A stretch of 64,000 bases of DNA from Melaminivora sp034675505 (GCA_034675505.1 JAUCDD010000025.1:310001-374000); one strand, 5' to 3'. Shown: positions 16,673 through 26,186, counted from the stretch's first letter. Program-made: numbers and translations. The notes: generated by a model not told the origin, from the sequence alone.

Positions 16673-17683
16673 ATGCAACGTTGGCTGATTGGAGCTGCCT
16701 TGACGGGTGCTGCGTTGACGGCCCAGGCCCAGGGCCAGGTGAACGTCATCTGCTCGGTGCAGGCCGAGTGGTGCAACACCATGGCTACGGTCTATGGCAA
16801 GACCACGGGCGTGAAGGTGAACATCACGCAAAAGGGCTCGGGCGAGGCGCTGGCGCAGCTCAATGCGGAAAAGGCCAATCCCAAGACCGACCTGTGGTTC
16901 GGCGGGACGGGTGACACGCACCTGCAGGCCGCCGAGATGGGCCTGACGCAGGAATACAAGTCGCCCCTGCTCAAGGACCTGCACCCCTGGGCCGTGCGCC
17001 AGGCCGAGGACGCGAAATACCGCACCGTGGGCGTGTACCTGGGCCCGCTGGGCTTTGGCTTCAACAAGGAGCTGCTGGCCAAGAAGAAGGCCACCGCGCC
17101 GATGTCGTGGGCAGACCTGCTCAAGCCCGAGTACAAGGGCGAGATCCAGATGGCCAACCCGGCCTCCAGCGGCACGGCCTACACGGTGATCGCCACGCTG
17201 GTGCAGATCATGGGCGAGGACAAGGCCTTCGACTACCTGCGCGCCATGAACAGGAACGTCAGCACCTACACCCGCTCCGGCACGGCGCCAGTCAAGGCCG
17301 TGGCGCGTGGCGAGACCATGGTCTCGATCAGCTTCGTGCACGACGTGACGACCGAAGCCGTGCAGGGCTTCCCGGTCGATTCCAGCACGCCATCGGAAGG
17401 CACGGGCGCCGAGATCGGCTCGATGAGCATCGTGAAATTCGGCCCCAATGGCGACAACGCGAAGAAGTTCTACGAGTGGGCGCTGACCCCCGGCGGCCAG
17501 CAGTTCGGCCTGGCGGCCAAGCAGTTCCAGTTGCCCAGCAACAAGAACGTACCGAAGGATCCGCGCGTGGTCGATCCGGCCAAGATCAAGCTCATCAAGT
17601 ACGACTACGCCAAGTACGGCGCCAGCGCCGAGCGCCGCCGCCTGATCTCCAAGTGGGAAAAGGAAGTGCAGGACGCACGCTGA
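16673..17683 (+). CDS. Periplasmic ABC transporter substrate-binding protein (iron(III)-type family)
   Basis: Periplasmic binding protein of 336 residues. The N-terminal signal peptide runs to about residue 20 (ALTGAALTAQAQG). The mature protein has VNVICSVQAEWCNTMATVYG, LWFGGTGDTHLQAAEMGL, YLGPLGFGFNKELLAKKK and GTAYTVIATLVQIMG, typical of the Fe3+/2-aminoethylphosphonate/thiamine-like binding-protein group. The consecutive tyrosines that bind iron in FbpA are not apparent, so a phosphorus or organic ligand is possible. AGGAGA precedes the ATG. It heads an operon with a fused permease (66-base gap) and an ATPase. Confidence 0.85.
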   Translation: MQRWLIGAALTGAALTAQAQGQVNVICSVQAEWCNTMATVYGKTTGVKVNITQKGSGEALAQLNAEKANPKTDLWFGGTGDTHLQAAEMGLTQEYKSPLLKDLHPWAVRQAEDAKYRTVGVYLGPLGFGFNKELLAKKKATAPMSWADLLKPEYKGEIQMANPASSGTAYTVIATLVQIMGEDKAFDYLRAMNRNVSTYTRSGTAPVKAVARGETMVSISFVHDVTTEAVQGFPVDSSTPSEGTGAEIGSMSIVKFGPNGDNAKKFYEWALTPGGQQFGLAAKQFQLPSNKNVPKDPRVVDPAKIKLIKYDYAKYGASAERRRLISKWEKEVQDAR

Positions 17684-17748
17684 CGAGCGGCTGAAGGCGC
17701 TGCAGCACCGCGCTGCGCGCCCAGCCACTGCACCCGAGCCTCCCCACC

Positions 17749-20022
17749 ATGCCGGCCAGCCCGACCCTCACGGCGCCCGCACGCGCGCCATCGCCGCTGC
17801 GTGCGCGCGCGGGCACAGCGGCCGGCGCCAACCGCGCCCTGTGGGCTTGGCTGCTGGTCGGCAGCGCGGCGCTGGTGCTGCTGCCCTGGTTTGCCGTGCA
17901 GGACGCAAGCGGCCTCACCCGCATCCTGCAGGTATGGAGCGATGAGCGCTCCGGCAACGGCCTGATGCAGGCACTGCACTGGCAGCGCGTGTGGCTGCTG
18001 GCGGCGCCGGCGGGCCTCTTGGTGGCGGCGCTGGCGGCAAGCCTTGCGCCGGGCCGGCGCCAGGGCGCGCTGCTCATCGCCGGGCCGGGGCTGGCGCTGC
18101 TTGCGCTGCTGGCCAGCGGCTTTGCCATCGGCGCGCGTGGCTGGGCTTTTGACTGGCTGAACGGCACATGGGGCGAGCTTGCGGTGCGCCAGTGGGGCAT
18201 GGGCTGGGGCGCTTTCGGCGTGCTGGCCAGCTTGTTGATGCTCACGGCTTTTGGCTTTGCGCGGCGCGGCTACTTTCGCGGCGATTTGTTCGTCGCGGCA
18301 GCGGTGCTGGCGTGCGCCAGCCTGCTGGCGCTGTTCATCGTCTTTCCGGTCGCCAAGGCCCTCTCGGCCGCGTTCTTCACCGAGGACGAGCGCTTTGCCC
18401 TGCAGGCGATTGCCGAGCGCCTGTTCAGCGAGCGCAACTTCGGCCTGTCCTGCCTGTCAGGCGGGCGGCGCTGCGGCGTGGCGTGGAACACGCTGTTCAT
18501 CGGCGTGCTCACCGCCGTCAGCACCACGCTGCTGGGCACGCTGCTGGCGCTGCTGGCCGAGCGGTCATCGCGCTTTCGCGGCAGCCGCGCGCTGCACTTG
18601 CTGGCGCTGGCGCCCATCGTCACGCCGCCCTTCGTCGTCGGCCTGGGGCTCATCCTGCTGTTTGGCCGCGCCGGCATCGTCAACACCTGGCTCGAAGCCT
18701 GGTGGGGGATTGAACCCACGCGCTGGTTCTACGGCTGGCTGGGCATCTGGCTGGCGCAGACATTCGCCTTCACGCCTATCGCCTTCATGATCATGCGCGG
18801 GGTGGTGCAGGGCGTTTCGCCCAGCATGGAGGAAGCCGCGCAGACCCTGCGCGCAAGCCCGGGGCAGACGTGGCGCAGCGTCACGCTGCCGCTGCTGAAA
18901 CCCGGCCTGGCCAATGCCTTCTTGGTCGGCTTCATCGAAAGCATGGCCGATTTTGGCAACCCCATCGTCGTCGGCGGGCAGTTCTCGGTGCTGTCCACGG
19001 AAATCTTCTTTTCCATCGTCGGCGCGCAATACGACCAGGGGCGCGCGGCGGCGCTGGCGTGGCTGTTGATGCTGTTCGCGCTGGGCGCCTTCGTGCTGCA
19101 GCGGCGGCTGCTGGCGCGCGCCAGCTTCACCACCGTCTCGGGCAAGGGCGATTCCGGGCTGCCGCTGGCCATGCCGCCCGCGCTTGCGCGCTGGGCGCAT
19201 GCCATCGCGCTGCCGTGGATGGCGTTCACGCTGGTGCTGTACCTGCTGGCGTTTGCCGGTGGCTTCGTGCAGGTGTGGGGGCGCGACTGGACGCCGACGC
19301 TCGCGCACTTCCGCGCGGCCTTCGACCTGCAATGGGGGGCGTACGGCATCGTCTGGGCCGGCACGGCGTGGAACTCGTTCTTCACCACCATCAAGCTGGC
19401 GGCGATCTCGGCGCCGCTCACGGCCGGGCTGGGCCTCCTGATCGCCTGGCTGCTGGCGCGCACGCAGTTCAGGGGCCAGGGGGTGTTCGAGTTCTCCGCG
19501 CTGCTGGCTTTTGCCATCCCCGGCACGGTGCTGGGCGTGAGCTACATCCTCGCCTTCAACGTGCCGCCGCTGGAGCTCACGGGCACGGCGCTGATCATCG
19601 TGCTGTGTTTCCTGTTCCGCAATCTGCCCGTGGGCGTGCGCGCCGGCACCGCCGCCTTCCAGCAGCTGGACCGCTCGCTGGACGAGGCCTCGCTGATGCT
19701 GCGCGCGGGCAGCCTGCAAACGCTGCGCCACGTGGTGCTGCCGCTGCTGCGCCCGGCGCTGGTCACGGCGCTGGTCTATAGCTTCGTGCGCTCCATCACG
19801 ACGTTGAGCGCGGTGATCTTCCTCGTCACCGCCGAGAACGAACTGGCCACCGCCTACATCATCGGCCGCGTGGGCAACGGCGACTACGGCGTGGCGCTGG
19901 CGTATTGCACGGTGCTGATCGTGCTCATGGGCCTGGCGACGGCCGCCATCCAGGCGCTGGTGGGCGAGCGCCGGCTGGGGCGGCGCGCAGCGGCGGCGCA
20001 GGCAGGACGCAAGGGGGAATGA
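17749..20022 (+). CDS. ABC transporter permease, two fused permease domains (FbpB type)
   Basis: Inner-membrane permease of 757 residues with about 12 transmembrane segments, made of two BPD_transp_1 domains in tandem. Each half carries an EAA loop that docks the ATPase: EEAAQTLRASPGQTWRSVTL near residue 365 and DEASLMLRAGSLQTLRHVVL near 645. The fused arrangement is usual for the iron(III)/phosphonate-type importers, where one polypeptide forms the whole pore. An N-terminal extension of about 30 Ala/Pro/Arg-rich residues precedes the first helix. It lies between the binding protein and the ATPase gene, with a four-base gap to the latter. Confidence 0.92.
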   Translation: MPASPTLTAPARAPSPLRARAGTAAGANRALWAWLLVGSAALVLLPWFAVQDASGLTRILQVWSDERSGNGLMQALHWQRVWLLAAPAGLLVAALAASLAPGRRQGALLIAGPGLALLALLASGFAIGARGWAFDWLNGTWGELAVRQWGMGWGAFGVLASLLMLTAFGFARRGYFRGDLFVAAAVLACASLLALFIVFPVAKALSAAFFTEDERFALQAIAERLFSERNFGLSCLSGGRRCGVAWNTLFIGVLTAVSTTLLGTLLALLAERSSRFRGSRALHLLALAPIVTPPFVVGLGLILLFGRAGIVNTWLEAWWGIEPTRWFYGWLGIWLAQTFAFTPIAFMIMRGVVQGVSPSMEEAAQTLRASPGQTWRSVTLPLLKPGLANAFLVGFIESMADFGNPIVVGGQFSVLSTEIFFSIVGAQYDQGRAAALAWLLMLFALGAFVLQRRLLARASFTTVSGKGDSGLPLAMPPALARWAHAIALPWMAFTLVLYLLAFAGGFVQVWGRDWTPTLAHFRAAFDLQWGAYGIVWAGTAWNSFFTTIKLAAISAPLTAGLGLLIAWLLARTQFRGQGVFEFSALLAFAIPGTVLGVSYILAFNVPPLELTGTALIIVLCFLFRNLPVGVRAGTAAFQQLDRSLDEASLMLRAGSLQTLRHVVLPLLRPALVTALVYSFVRSITTLSAVIFLVTAENELATAYIIGRVGNGDYGVALAYCTVLIVLMGLATAAIQALVGERRLGRRAAAAQAGRKGE

Positions 20023-20026
20023 ACCC

Positions 20027-21085
20027 ATGACAGGCATCGTTTTCGAGGCGGTTTCCAAGCGCTACGGGCCGGCGGCCGATGCGCCCTATGCGGTGCGCGA
20101 CATCAGCTTCGAAGTCCCGCGCGGCACGCTGACCACCATCCTGGGGCCGTCGGGCTGCGGCAAGACCACCACGCTGCGCCTGATCGCGGGCCTGGAGACG
20201 GCCAGCGGCGGGCGCATCTGGATCGACGGGCAGGACGTGACCACGCTCGGGCCGGCGCAGCGCAACGTGAGCATGATGTTCCAGAGCTACGCGCTGTTTC
20301 CCCACCTGTCGGTGCTGGAGAACGTGCGCTACGGCCTGCGCATGTCGGGCGTGGCGCGGGCCGAGGGCCTGGCGCGGGCGGCGCAGGCGCTGCGTGGCGT
20401 GGGCCTGGAGGGCTTTGACGGGCGCCTGCCCAGCGAGCTGTCGGGCGGGCAGCAGCAGCGCGTGGCGCTGGCCCGGGCGCTGGTGCTGGAGCCGGCGGTG
20501 CTGCTGTTCGACGAGCCCCTGTCCAACCTGGACGCACGGCTGCGCCGCGAGATGCGCGAGGAAATCCGCGCCCTGCAGCAGCGCCTGCAGCTCACCGTGG
20601 CCTACGTCACGCACGACCAGGGCGAGGCGCTGGCGGTGAGCGACCACATTATCGTCATGGACGTGGGCCGCATCGCCCAGCGCGGCACGCCCCAGCAGCT
20701 GTACGAGTCGCCGCAAACCGCTTTCGTTGCCGGCTTCATGGGCGAGGCGATGCTGTTTGGCGCCGTCGCCGATGCGCAGGGCCAGGTGGCGCTGGGGCCG
20801 CTGGTCATCAAGCCGCGCCAGCCAGTGGCGCCGGGCCGGGTCAAGGTGGCGGTGCGCCCCGAGGCCTGGCAGATCGGCCCGCCCGGGCAGGGCCTGGCAG
20901 GCCAGGTGGCCAGGCGCGCCTACCTGGGCAGCGGCTACGAATACACCTTCGACACGCCCCTGGGGCCGGTGTTCGTGGTCAGCGGCGACGTGGCCGGGGC
21001 GCTGGCGCCGGGCGCGCAGGCGGGGCTGGGCCTGGCCGGGCACGGCGTGTCGGTGGTGGGCGACCCCGGGCCTGGCGGCGGCTGA
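20027..21085 (+). CDS. ABC transporter ATP-binding protein (FbpC/PotA type)
   Basis: Cytoplasmic ATPase of 352 residues powering the importer. Walker A is LGPSGCGKTTTLRLIAGLE near residue 40, the Q-loop is NVSMMFQSYALFPHLS, the signature is ELSGGQQQRVALARALV and Walker B is LLFDEPLSNLDARLRR, followed by the H-loop AYVTHDQGEALAVSD. Residues about 240-350 form a TOBE-like domain. It completes the three-gene operon beginning at 16673. An inverted-repeat element begins 8 bases after its stop. Confidence 0.93.
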   Translation: MTGIVFEAVSKRYGPAADAPYAVRDISFEVPRGTLTTILGPSGCGKTTTLRLIAGLETASGGRIWIDGQDVTTLGPAQRNVSMMFQSYALFPHLSVLENVRYGLRMSGVARAEGLARAAQALRGVGLEGFDGRLPSELSGGQQQRVALARALVLEPAVLLFDEPLSNLDARLRREMREEIRALQQRLQLTVAYVTHDQGEALAVSDHIIVMDVGRIAQRGTPQQLYESPQTAFVAGFMGEAMLFGAVADAQGQVALGPLVIKPRQPVAPGRVKVAVRPEAWQIGPPGQGLAGQVARRAYLGSGYEYTFDTPLGPVFVVSGDVAGALAPGAQAGLGLAGHGVSVVGDPGPGGG

Positions 21086-21092
21086 GAAGCCT

Positions 21093-21228
21093 GAGCGGCT
21101 GCCTGCGATCCTGTCATCCTGCCCGCGAGGCAGCCAACAGCCGCAGCCAAGGCGCCCGCCGCAGCCCGCGCTGGCGGCCTGGGCAAGGTGGGCAACGGAC
21201 GGGATGACAAGAGCGCAAGCAGGCGCTC
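21093..21228. repeat. Inverted-repeat element, family M, copy 1
   Basis: About 136 bp with imperfect terminal inverted repeats of about 28 bp: the left end reads GAGCGGCTGCCTGCGATCCT and the complement of the right end GAGCGCCTGCTTGCGCTCTT, followed on both sides by GTCATCC. It fills the gap between the ABC ATPase and the convergent Hsp70 gene; its right end supplies two bases of the Hsp70 stop codon. The interior (GGCGGCCTGGGCAAGG) matches copy 2 in inverted orientation. Confidence 0.75.
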
Positions 21229-24067
21229 AGATCAGCACCAGCCCCGGCGGCAGGCTGTCGCCCAGGCTGCGCTGGCGGTCTTCCTCGGCCAGCTCGGCCA
21301 CCTCGCGCACCTGCGCCAGCCAGCGCTCGGGCGCGCCGCTGGCGGCCAGCTTGTCCAGCACCTGCGCGCGCATGCCGTCCTCCACATCCAGCGCGCGCTC
21401 GCCCGTCCGGCGCGCGATCTGCACGGCGGCGAACATGGCGTGCTCGTTCCTGCGCCAGTCCTGCGCCAGCGCGGCGGCCAGGAATTCCTGCGCCGCCCCG
21501 GGCGGCATGACGCGGTGCGCGTTGGCCGCCAGCGCGGTGCGCGCGGCCAGCCGGCCGATGGCCCACCAGGTCTGCTGCGGCTCGTCCGGCCTCTCCAGGC
21601 GCGCCAGCATCCACTGGCCCATCTCGCGCCGGTACTGCCAGGGCACGGCCTCCATGGCGGCGAACAGGCGCAGCATGTCCTCGTAGCTGCCCCAGCGCGC
21701 GCGGGCGCTGCGCTCGACGGTCTTTTGCATGCAGCCGGCCACGTCCTCCAGCACCTGCAGCTGCTGCGCCTCGTCCAGCCCGGCGGCCACGCGGCGCCAC
21801 AGCACCCACCATTCGGTCCAGCTGGCGGGTTCGCCCGGGTGTGCCAGGCCGTGCGGGTACAGCTGCCACAGCTGCTGCAGGCGCCAGCCGTCCAGCTCGG
21901 CGCCCACGCCGGGGCGCAGGCACCAGCCGGCCAGGTTCAGCCAGGCGCGCTCGTGCACGGGGCTGCGCCGGCGCCGGCGCGCGTGCGCCAGCAGCGCGTC
22001 GGCCAGCGCGCGCAGCAGCGCCAGGTCCCAGGCCTCGCGCGGGCCCAGCAGCTTTTGCAGCGCCTGGCGCAGCTGGCGCACCTCGCGCGCGTCCACGTCC
22101 TGCACCTGCGTGCCGAACACCCGCTCCAGCAGCGCCAGGGCCTGCGGCAGGCGCCCGGGAGCGGTTTTTGGATCATTTCCGGCGCTTGCCGGCGTCCCCT
22201 GGTCGGATGTAGCTATGGTTTTTGATAACTCTGGCGCCGGCGCTGCGCCGCCGCCGCGCACGGCAAAGGGCAGCAGCCAGGACTGCCCGGCGTCCTCGGC
22301 CGCCACGCAGCGCAGCTCCAGCGTGCCGACCTCGCTCATGCTGGCCTGCAGCTGCACCTCGATGCGCGCGCTGGCGCGCCCGGGCGGCGCCGGCAGCACG
22401 GTGGCGACTGGCGGCAGCTCGGTCCAGCCCTCGCCGGCGGCGCTGGCCAACTGCCCGGCCTGCGCCTGGCCTTGGCTGCGCGCCAGCAGGGCAAAGCGCA
22501 CCGGCTGGCCCAGGCGCAGTGCGAAGCGCCGCCCGGCCAGCACCAGGCGCACGCCTTCCTCGGTGCCGCGCGGCAGCAGGCACAGCGCCTGCGGCGCGCC
22601 GCCGGCGGCCGCCGGCAGCGCCAGCCAGTAGCTGCGCGGCGAGCCGCCGGTGATCCGCGGGACGATTGTTTGGGCAGCTGCCGGCCGGCCTTGCGCGCCG
22701 GCTGGCGGCACGCTGGCCTGCCATTGCGCCAGGCCGTGGGCGGCCGCGCCCCGGGCGACGGCCCAGTCCGGGTGCGGGTTGTGCAGAACGCGCACCGGCG
22801 CGCCGCGCCACTGGCCCAGCAGCGTGGCCAGGCGCTCGGCCAGCGCGTGCGCGTGGAACACGCCGCCGTTGAGCAGCACCGCGTCGGGCAGCTCCTGGCC
22901 CGCGTGCTGCGCCAGGAACTGCGCCAGGTGGCGCGAGATGGCGGCGTCCTGCGGGTAGGGCAGGCCCAGCGCGCGCAGCGCGCCCTGGCGGCGCGCGGGG
23001 GCGTCGTGCAGCTGCGCGGCGGGCATGAAGCCCTCGACCACCCAGTCGTGTACCTGCGCGCGCGCCAGCGGCACCGAGCGCGTTTGCGCCAGCAGCTTCG
23101 AGCCCGTGCCCAGCAGCGTGATGGACACGGCCTCGGGCGCGCCTGCGGCCAGCAGCTGCTCCTTGGCGGCGCGGCAGCGCTGCACCAGCTCGGCAAAGCG
23201 CGCCGGCGCCAGGCGCTGGCCGGCGGGCGCGAACTGCGGCTCCAGCTGGTGGGCGAGCGCCAGGTCCATGTTGTCGCCGCCCAGCATCAGGTGCTCGCCG
23301 ACGGCGGTGCGGCTGAGCCGGGGCGCAGCGGCGGCGTCCGCGCCGGGCTGCACGCGGATCAGCGTCAGGTCGGTGGTGCCCCCGCCCACGTCCACCACCA
23401 GCACCAGGCGGGTGGCGGCCAGCTGCGCCGCCAGCGCGCCGCCCTGCAGCACCAGCCAGTCGTGGAAGGCGGCCTTGGGCTCTTCCAGCAGCTGCACCGG
23501 CGGCAGGCCGGCCAGCTGCGCGGCCTGCAGGGTGAGCGCGCGCGCGCCTTCGTCGAACGACGCGGGCACGGTGAGCACCACGTTTTGGTGGCGCAGGGGC
23601 GCCTCGGGGTGCGCCGCGTCCCAGGCGGCGCGCAGGTGCGCCAGGTAGCCGGCGCTGGCCTGCAGGGGCGAGACCTTGGCCACCTCCTCGCCCGCGCCCC
23701 AGGGCAGGATGGGGGCGGTGCGGTCCACGCCGGGGTGCGACAGCCAGCTCTTGGCGCTGGCCACCAGGCGCTGCGGGCTGGCCGCGCCCAGCGTGCGCGC
23801 CCAGCGGCCGACGACGGCGGGCGCGTCCGGGCTGGCGCCCAGCGCCGGCCAGGGGCTGCGCCAGGCCTCCTGCAGCTCGCCCGCGCCCGCCTGGTAGCGC
23901 ATCGAGGGCAGCAGCACGCCGGCCTGCACCTCGGCGGGCGAGAGGCGCTGGGGGATGGGCAACAGCTGGATGTCGGCGGCGGCGCTGGTCAGCGGCGCCC
24001 AGGCCAGCGCGCAGTGGCTGGTGCCCAGGTCGATGCCGACGGCGTAGCGGGCTTGGGGTGCGTTCAC
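21227..24067 (-). CDS. Large Hsp70-family (DnaK-like) protein
   Basis: Cytoplasmic Hsp70-type ATPase of 946 residues, much longer than DnaK (about 640). The nucleotide-binding domain shows VGIDLGTSHCALAWAPL (phosphate 1), VPASFDEGARALTLQAAQLA, LLEEPKAAFHDW, and VLVVDVGGGTTDLTLIRV (phosphate 2). The C-terminal half (from about residue 500) is an extended domain without DnaK's usual substrate-binding signature. Residues about 613-635 are encoded by a palindromic element (copy B) and contain IATSDQGTPAS. The start is GTG, inside GTGA overlapping the stop of the DUF1016 gene. A second Hsp70-type gene and a DUF2760 gene lie upstream at 28.3-30.8 kb; the three probably form one functional set. The client is unknown. 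Confidence 0.88.
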   Translation of the reverse strand: MNAPQARYAVGIDLGTSHCALAWAPLTSAAADIQLLPIPQRLSPAEVQAGVLLPSMRYQAGAGELQEAWRSPWPALGASPDAPAVVGRWARTLGAASPQRLVASAKSWLSHPGVDRTAPILPWGAGEEVAKVSPLQASAGYLAHLRAAWDAAHPEAPLRHQNVVLTVPASFDEGARALTLQAAQLAGLPPVQLLEEPKAAFHDWLVLQGGALAAQLAATRLVLVVDVGGGTTDLTLIRVQPGADAAAAPRLSRTAVGEHLMLGGDNMDLALAHQLEPQFAPAGQRLAPARFAELVQRCRAAKEQLLAAGAPEAVSITLLGTGSKLLAQTRSVPLARAQVHDWVVEGFMPAAQLHDAPARRQGALRALGLPYPQDAAISRHLAQFLAQHAGQELPDAVLLNGGVFHAHALAERLATLLGQWRGAPVRVLHNPHPDWAVARGAAAHGLAQWQASVPPAGAQGRPAAAQTIVPRITGGSPRSYWLALPAAAGGAPQALCLLPRGTEEGVRLVLAGRRFALRLGQPVRFALLARSQGQAQAGQLASAAGEGWTELPPVATVLPAPPGRASARIEVQLQASMSEVGTLELRCVAAEDAGQSWLLPFAVRGGGAAPAPELSKTIATSDQGTPASAGNDPKTAPGRLPQALALLERVFGTQVQDVDAREVRQLRQALQKLLGPREAWDLALLRALADALLAHARRRRRSPVHERAWLNLAGWCLRPGVGAELDGWRLQQLWQLYPHGLAHPGEPASWTEWWVLWRRVAAGLDEAQQLQVLEDVAGCMQKTVERSARARWGSYEDMLRLFAAMEAVPWQYRREMGQWMLARLERPDEPQQTWWAIGRLAARTALAANAHRVMPPGAAQEFLAAALAQDWRRNEHAMFAAVQIARRTGERALDVEDGMRAQVLDKLAASGAPERWLAQVREVAELAEEDRQRSLGDSLPPGLVLI
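22161..22230 (-). repeat. Palindromic element, copy B (inside the 946-residue Hsp70 gene)
   Basis: In-frame insertion in the Hsp70 coding strand. Minus-strand reading: AAAACCATAGCTACATCC, then ACGCCGGCAAGCGCCGG, then AATGATCCAAAAACC. It translates as KTIATSDQGTPASAGNDPK. It shares the 11-residue core with copies C, D, E and F. Confidence 0.8.
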
Positions 24068-25107
24068 AGCTCGCCCAGCTCGCTTTCGATTTGCTCGGTG
24101 CTTGGCAGCTCGGTCTGCAGCTCAGCGGGCAGTGATTCCAGCATCCGGTATTCGGCTATCCCCAGGGGCTGCGTCTTGTCGCGCAGTGCATATTCGGCGA
24201 CGACCTGGTTCTTGCTCTTGCACAGCAGCAGGCCGATGGTGGGGTTGTCGTGCTCGTCCTTGACCTGCGCGTCCACGGCCGTCAGGTAGAAGCCGAGCTG
24301 GCCCAGGTGTTCCGGCTTGAATTTGTCCGCCTTGAGTTCGATCACCACATAGCAGCGCAGCTTGAGGTGGTAGAACAACAGGTCGAGGAAAAAGTCATCC
24401 CCGCCCACTTCCACATGCACCTGGCGGCCCACGAAGGCAAAGCCGGCGCCCAGCTCGAGCAGGAATTGGGTGATGTGCTGGACCAGCGCTGTTTCGATGG
24501 CGCGCTCGCCCGCTTCCTGGCCCATGCCCAGGAAGTCGAACAGATAGGGGTCTTTGAGCGATTGGCGCGCCAGGTCCGTGCCGGGCGCGGGCAGGCGCTG
24601 CTGGAAGTTGGTGACGGCCTTGCCCTCCCGTTCCAGCAACCGGGCCTCCATGTGCATTTCCAGCACGGTGCGCGACCAGCCATGCATGACGGCGCGCTCC
24701 GCATACGCCAGCCGCAGGCGCGCGTCCTTTACCTTGGCCAGCAGCACCAGGTTGTGGCCCCAGGGCAATTGTCCAACGGCCTGTTGGACGATTGCCTCCT
24801 GCGGCCAGGCCTGCGCGAAGGCGCGCATGTACATCAGGTTGGCGCGTGAAAACCCCTTCATCTGCGGAAACGCCGCCCGCAGGTCATGCGCCAGCCGCTC
24901 GATGACCTTGGCGCCCCAGCCCTCGCGGCCCTGGCGCTGCAGCACGTCCTGGCCGATCTGCCAGTACAGCAGCACCAGTTCGCGGTTCACCGCCAGCGCG
25001 GCACGCTGCTGGGCGCTGTGGATGCGCGTCTTCAGTTCAGCCAGCCACTCGGCGTAGCCGCCTGGCGGTGCGATGAGCGAGATGGGGCGGGGGCTGTCTT
25101 GGGTCAT
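24064..25107 (-). CDS. DUF1016 / PDDEXK nuclease domain-containing protein
   Basis: A 347-residue protein of the DUF1016 (YhcG) family. The N-terminal DUF1016_N region has VNRELVLLYWQIGQDVLQRQ and LAHDLRAAFPQMKGFSRANL. The C-terminal part has a PD-(D/E)XK-type core, DFFLDLLFYHLKLRCYVVIE followed by LK, then GQLGFYLTAVDAQVKDEHDN and TIGLLLCKSKNQVVAEYAL. YhcG relatives often occur in accessory regions and beside restriction or defence genes, but here none are adjacent. Its TGA overlaps the GTG start of the downstream Hsp70 gene, suggesting translational coupling. The longer open frame upstream of the ATG ending at 25107 looks non-coding. Confidence 0.85.
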   Translation of the reverse strand: MTQDSPRPISLIAPPGGYAEWLAELKTRIHSAQQRAALAVNRELVLLYWQIGQDVLQRQGREGWGAKVIERLAHDLRAAFPQMKGFSRANLMYMRAFAQAWPQEAIVQQAVGQLPWGHNLVLLAKVKDARLRLAYAERAVMHGWSRTVLEMHMEARLLEREGKAVTNFQQRLPAPGTDLARQSLKDPYLFDFLGMGQEAGERAIETALVQHITQFLLELGAGFAFVGRQVHVEVGGDDFFLDLLFYHLKLRCYVVIELKADKFKPEHLGQLGFYLTAVDAQVKDEHDNPTIGLLLCKSKNQVVAEYALRDKTQPLGIAEYRMLESLPAELQTELPSTEQIESELGEL

Positions 25108-25196
25108 GGCATGGGTGGTGCGGCAGGCGTGCGCGGCCGGCCGGGGCTGGGCCGCCTGGCTGGCAGCGCGCCATGGTAGCGGGGCGGGCGCTTCAT

Positions 25197-26099
25197 TCAT
25201 GCCTGCAGGTGCGGCTGCAGCAGTTCGGCCAGCCAGGCGGCGAACACCTGCACCCGGCGCGACAGGTGGCGCCGGTGCGAGACCACCAGGTGCACGTCCA
25301 GCGGCGCGTGCGCGCACTGCGCCAGCACCTGCACCAGCGCCCCGCTGGCCAGGTGCTCGCGCACGTCGTAGGCCGGCACCTGCACCAGGCCCAGGCCGGC
25401 CAGGGCGCAGGCGATGTAGGTCTCGGCGTTGCCCGCCACCACGCTGCCGGGCAGCTGGGCGGTGTGCGTGCGCCCGCCCTCCAGCCACTGCCAGGGCGCG
25501 GTGCGCGCGCCGGCGCTGGCGTACAGCACGGCGCGGTGCCCTGCCGCCAGCTCGTGCGGCGTGCGCGGCGTGCCGTGGCGGGCCAGGTAGAGCGGGCTGG
25601 CGCAGCCGATCACCCGCAGCTGCCCCAGGGGCCGCGCCACCAGGCCGCTGGAGGCCAGCTCGCCCACGCGCAGCGCGCAGTCGATGCCCTCGTGCGCCAG
25701 GTCGACGGCGCGGTCGCTGGAGCCCAGCTCGATCAGCAGCGCCGGGTGGCGCTCCAGCAGCTCGGGCAGCGCCGGGGCGACGATGCGCCGCGCGATGCGG
25801 CTGGGCAGGTCCACGCGCAGCCGCCCGGCCAGCGCCGCGCCCTGCGGGTGAAATTGCTGCTCCAGCTCCTGCGCGTCGGCCACCAGCGCGGTGGCGCGCT
25901 CCAGCAGCGCCTGGCCGTCGGGCGTCAGGCTGACGCGTCGCGTGGTGCGCGCCAGCAGCCGCGTGCCCAGGCGCGCCTCCAGCTGCTGCACCGCCAGCGA
26001 GACGCTGGGGCGCGGCAGGTCCAGCTGCTGCGCGGCCAGGGTGAAACCGCCGCTGTGCGCCACGCGCAGGAAAACGCGCAGCTGGTCGATCAGGTCCAT
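25197..26099 (-). CDS. LysR-family transcriptional regulator
   Basis: DNA-binding regulator of 300 residues. The winged helix-turn-helix occupies residues about 1-60 (LRVFLRVAHSGGFTLAAQQL, LPRPSVSLAVQQLEARLGTR). The effector-binding periplasmic-protein-like domain runs from about 90 to 295. It is divergent from the SDR gene, with 130 bases and a cluster of palindromes between them, the standard layout for autoregulation plus control of the neighbour. The inducer is unknown. Confidence 0.92.
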   Translation of the reverse strand: MDLIDQLRVFLRVAHSGGFTLAAQQLDLPRPSVSLAVQQLEARLGTRLLARTTRRVSLTPDGQALLERATALVADAQELEQQFHPQGAALAGRLRVDLPSRIARRIVAPALPELLERHPALLIELGSSDRAVDLAHEGIDCALRVGELASSGLVARPLGQLRVIGCASPLYLARHGTPRTPHELAAGHRAVLYASAGARTAPWQWLEGGRTHTAQLPGSVVAGNAETYIACALAGLGLVQVPAYDVREHLASGALVQVLAQCAHAPLDVHLVVSHRRHLSRRVQVFAAWLAELLQPHLQA

Positions 26100-26136
26100 G
26101 GAGGCTCCAGCACCGGGGCGCTATTGGTGGGAAATT

Positions 26137-26186
26137 TTGGATTATTTATCCAATATTGGGGTGTTTATTGTATTTGGTGTGACCAA
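26137..26186. promoter_or_regulatory. Probable LysR operator cluster
   Basis: Three palindromes lie in the AT-rich LysR/SDR intergenic region. TTGGAT-N5-ATCCAA is at 26137-26153, CCAATATTGG at 26150-26159 and TTGGT-N3-ACCAA at 26174-26186. All share the half-site TTGG/CCAA. The first has the spacing of a LysR-type recognition site; the third would be the activation site near the SDR promoter. The region is far more AT-rich than the surroundings. Confidence 0.6.

Noticed and set aside
16673..21085. Naming the ABC operon fbpABC as an iron transporter
   Set aside because: Family membership is clear but the adjacent tyrosines that bind iron in FbpA are not seen, so the substrate is left open.
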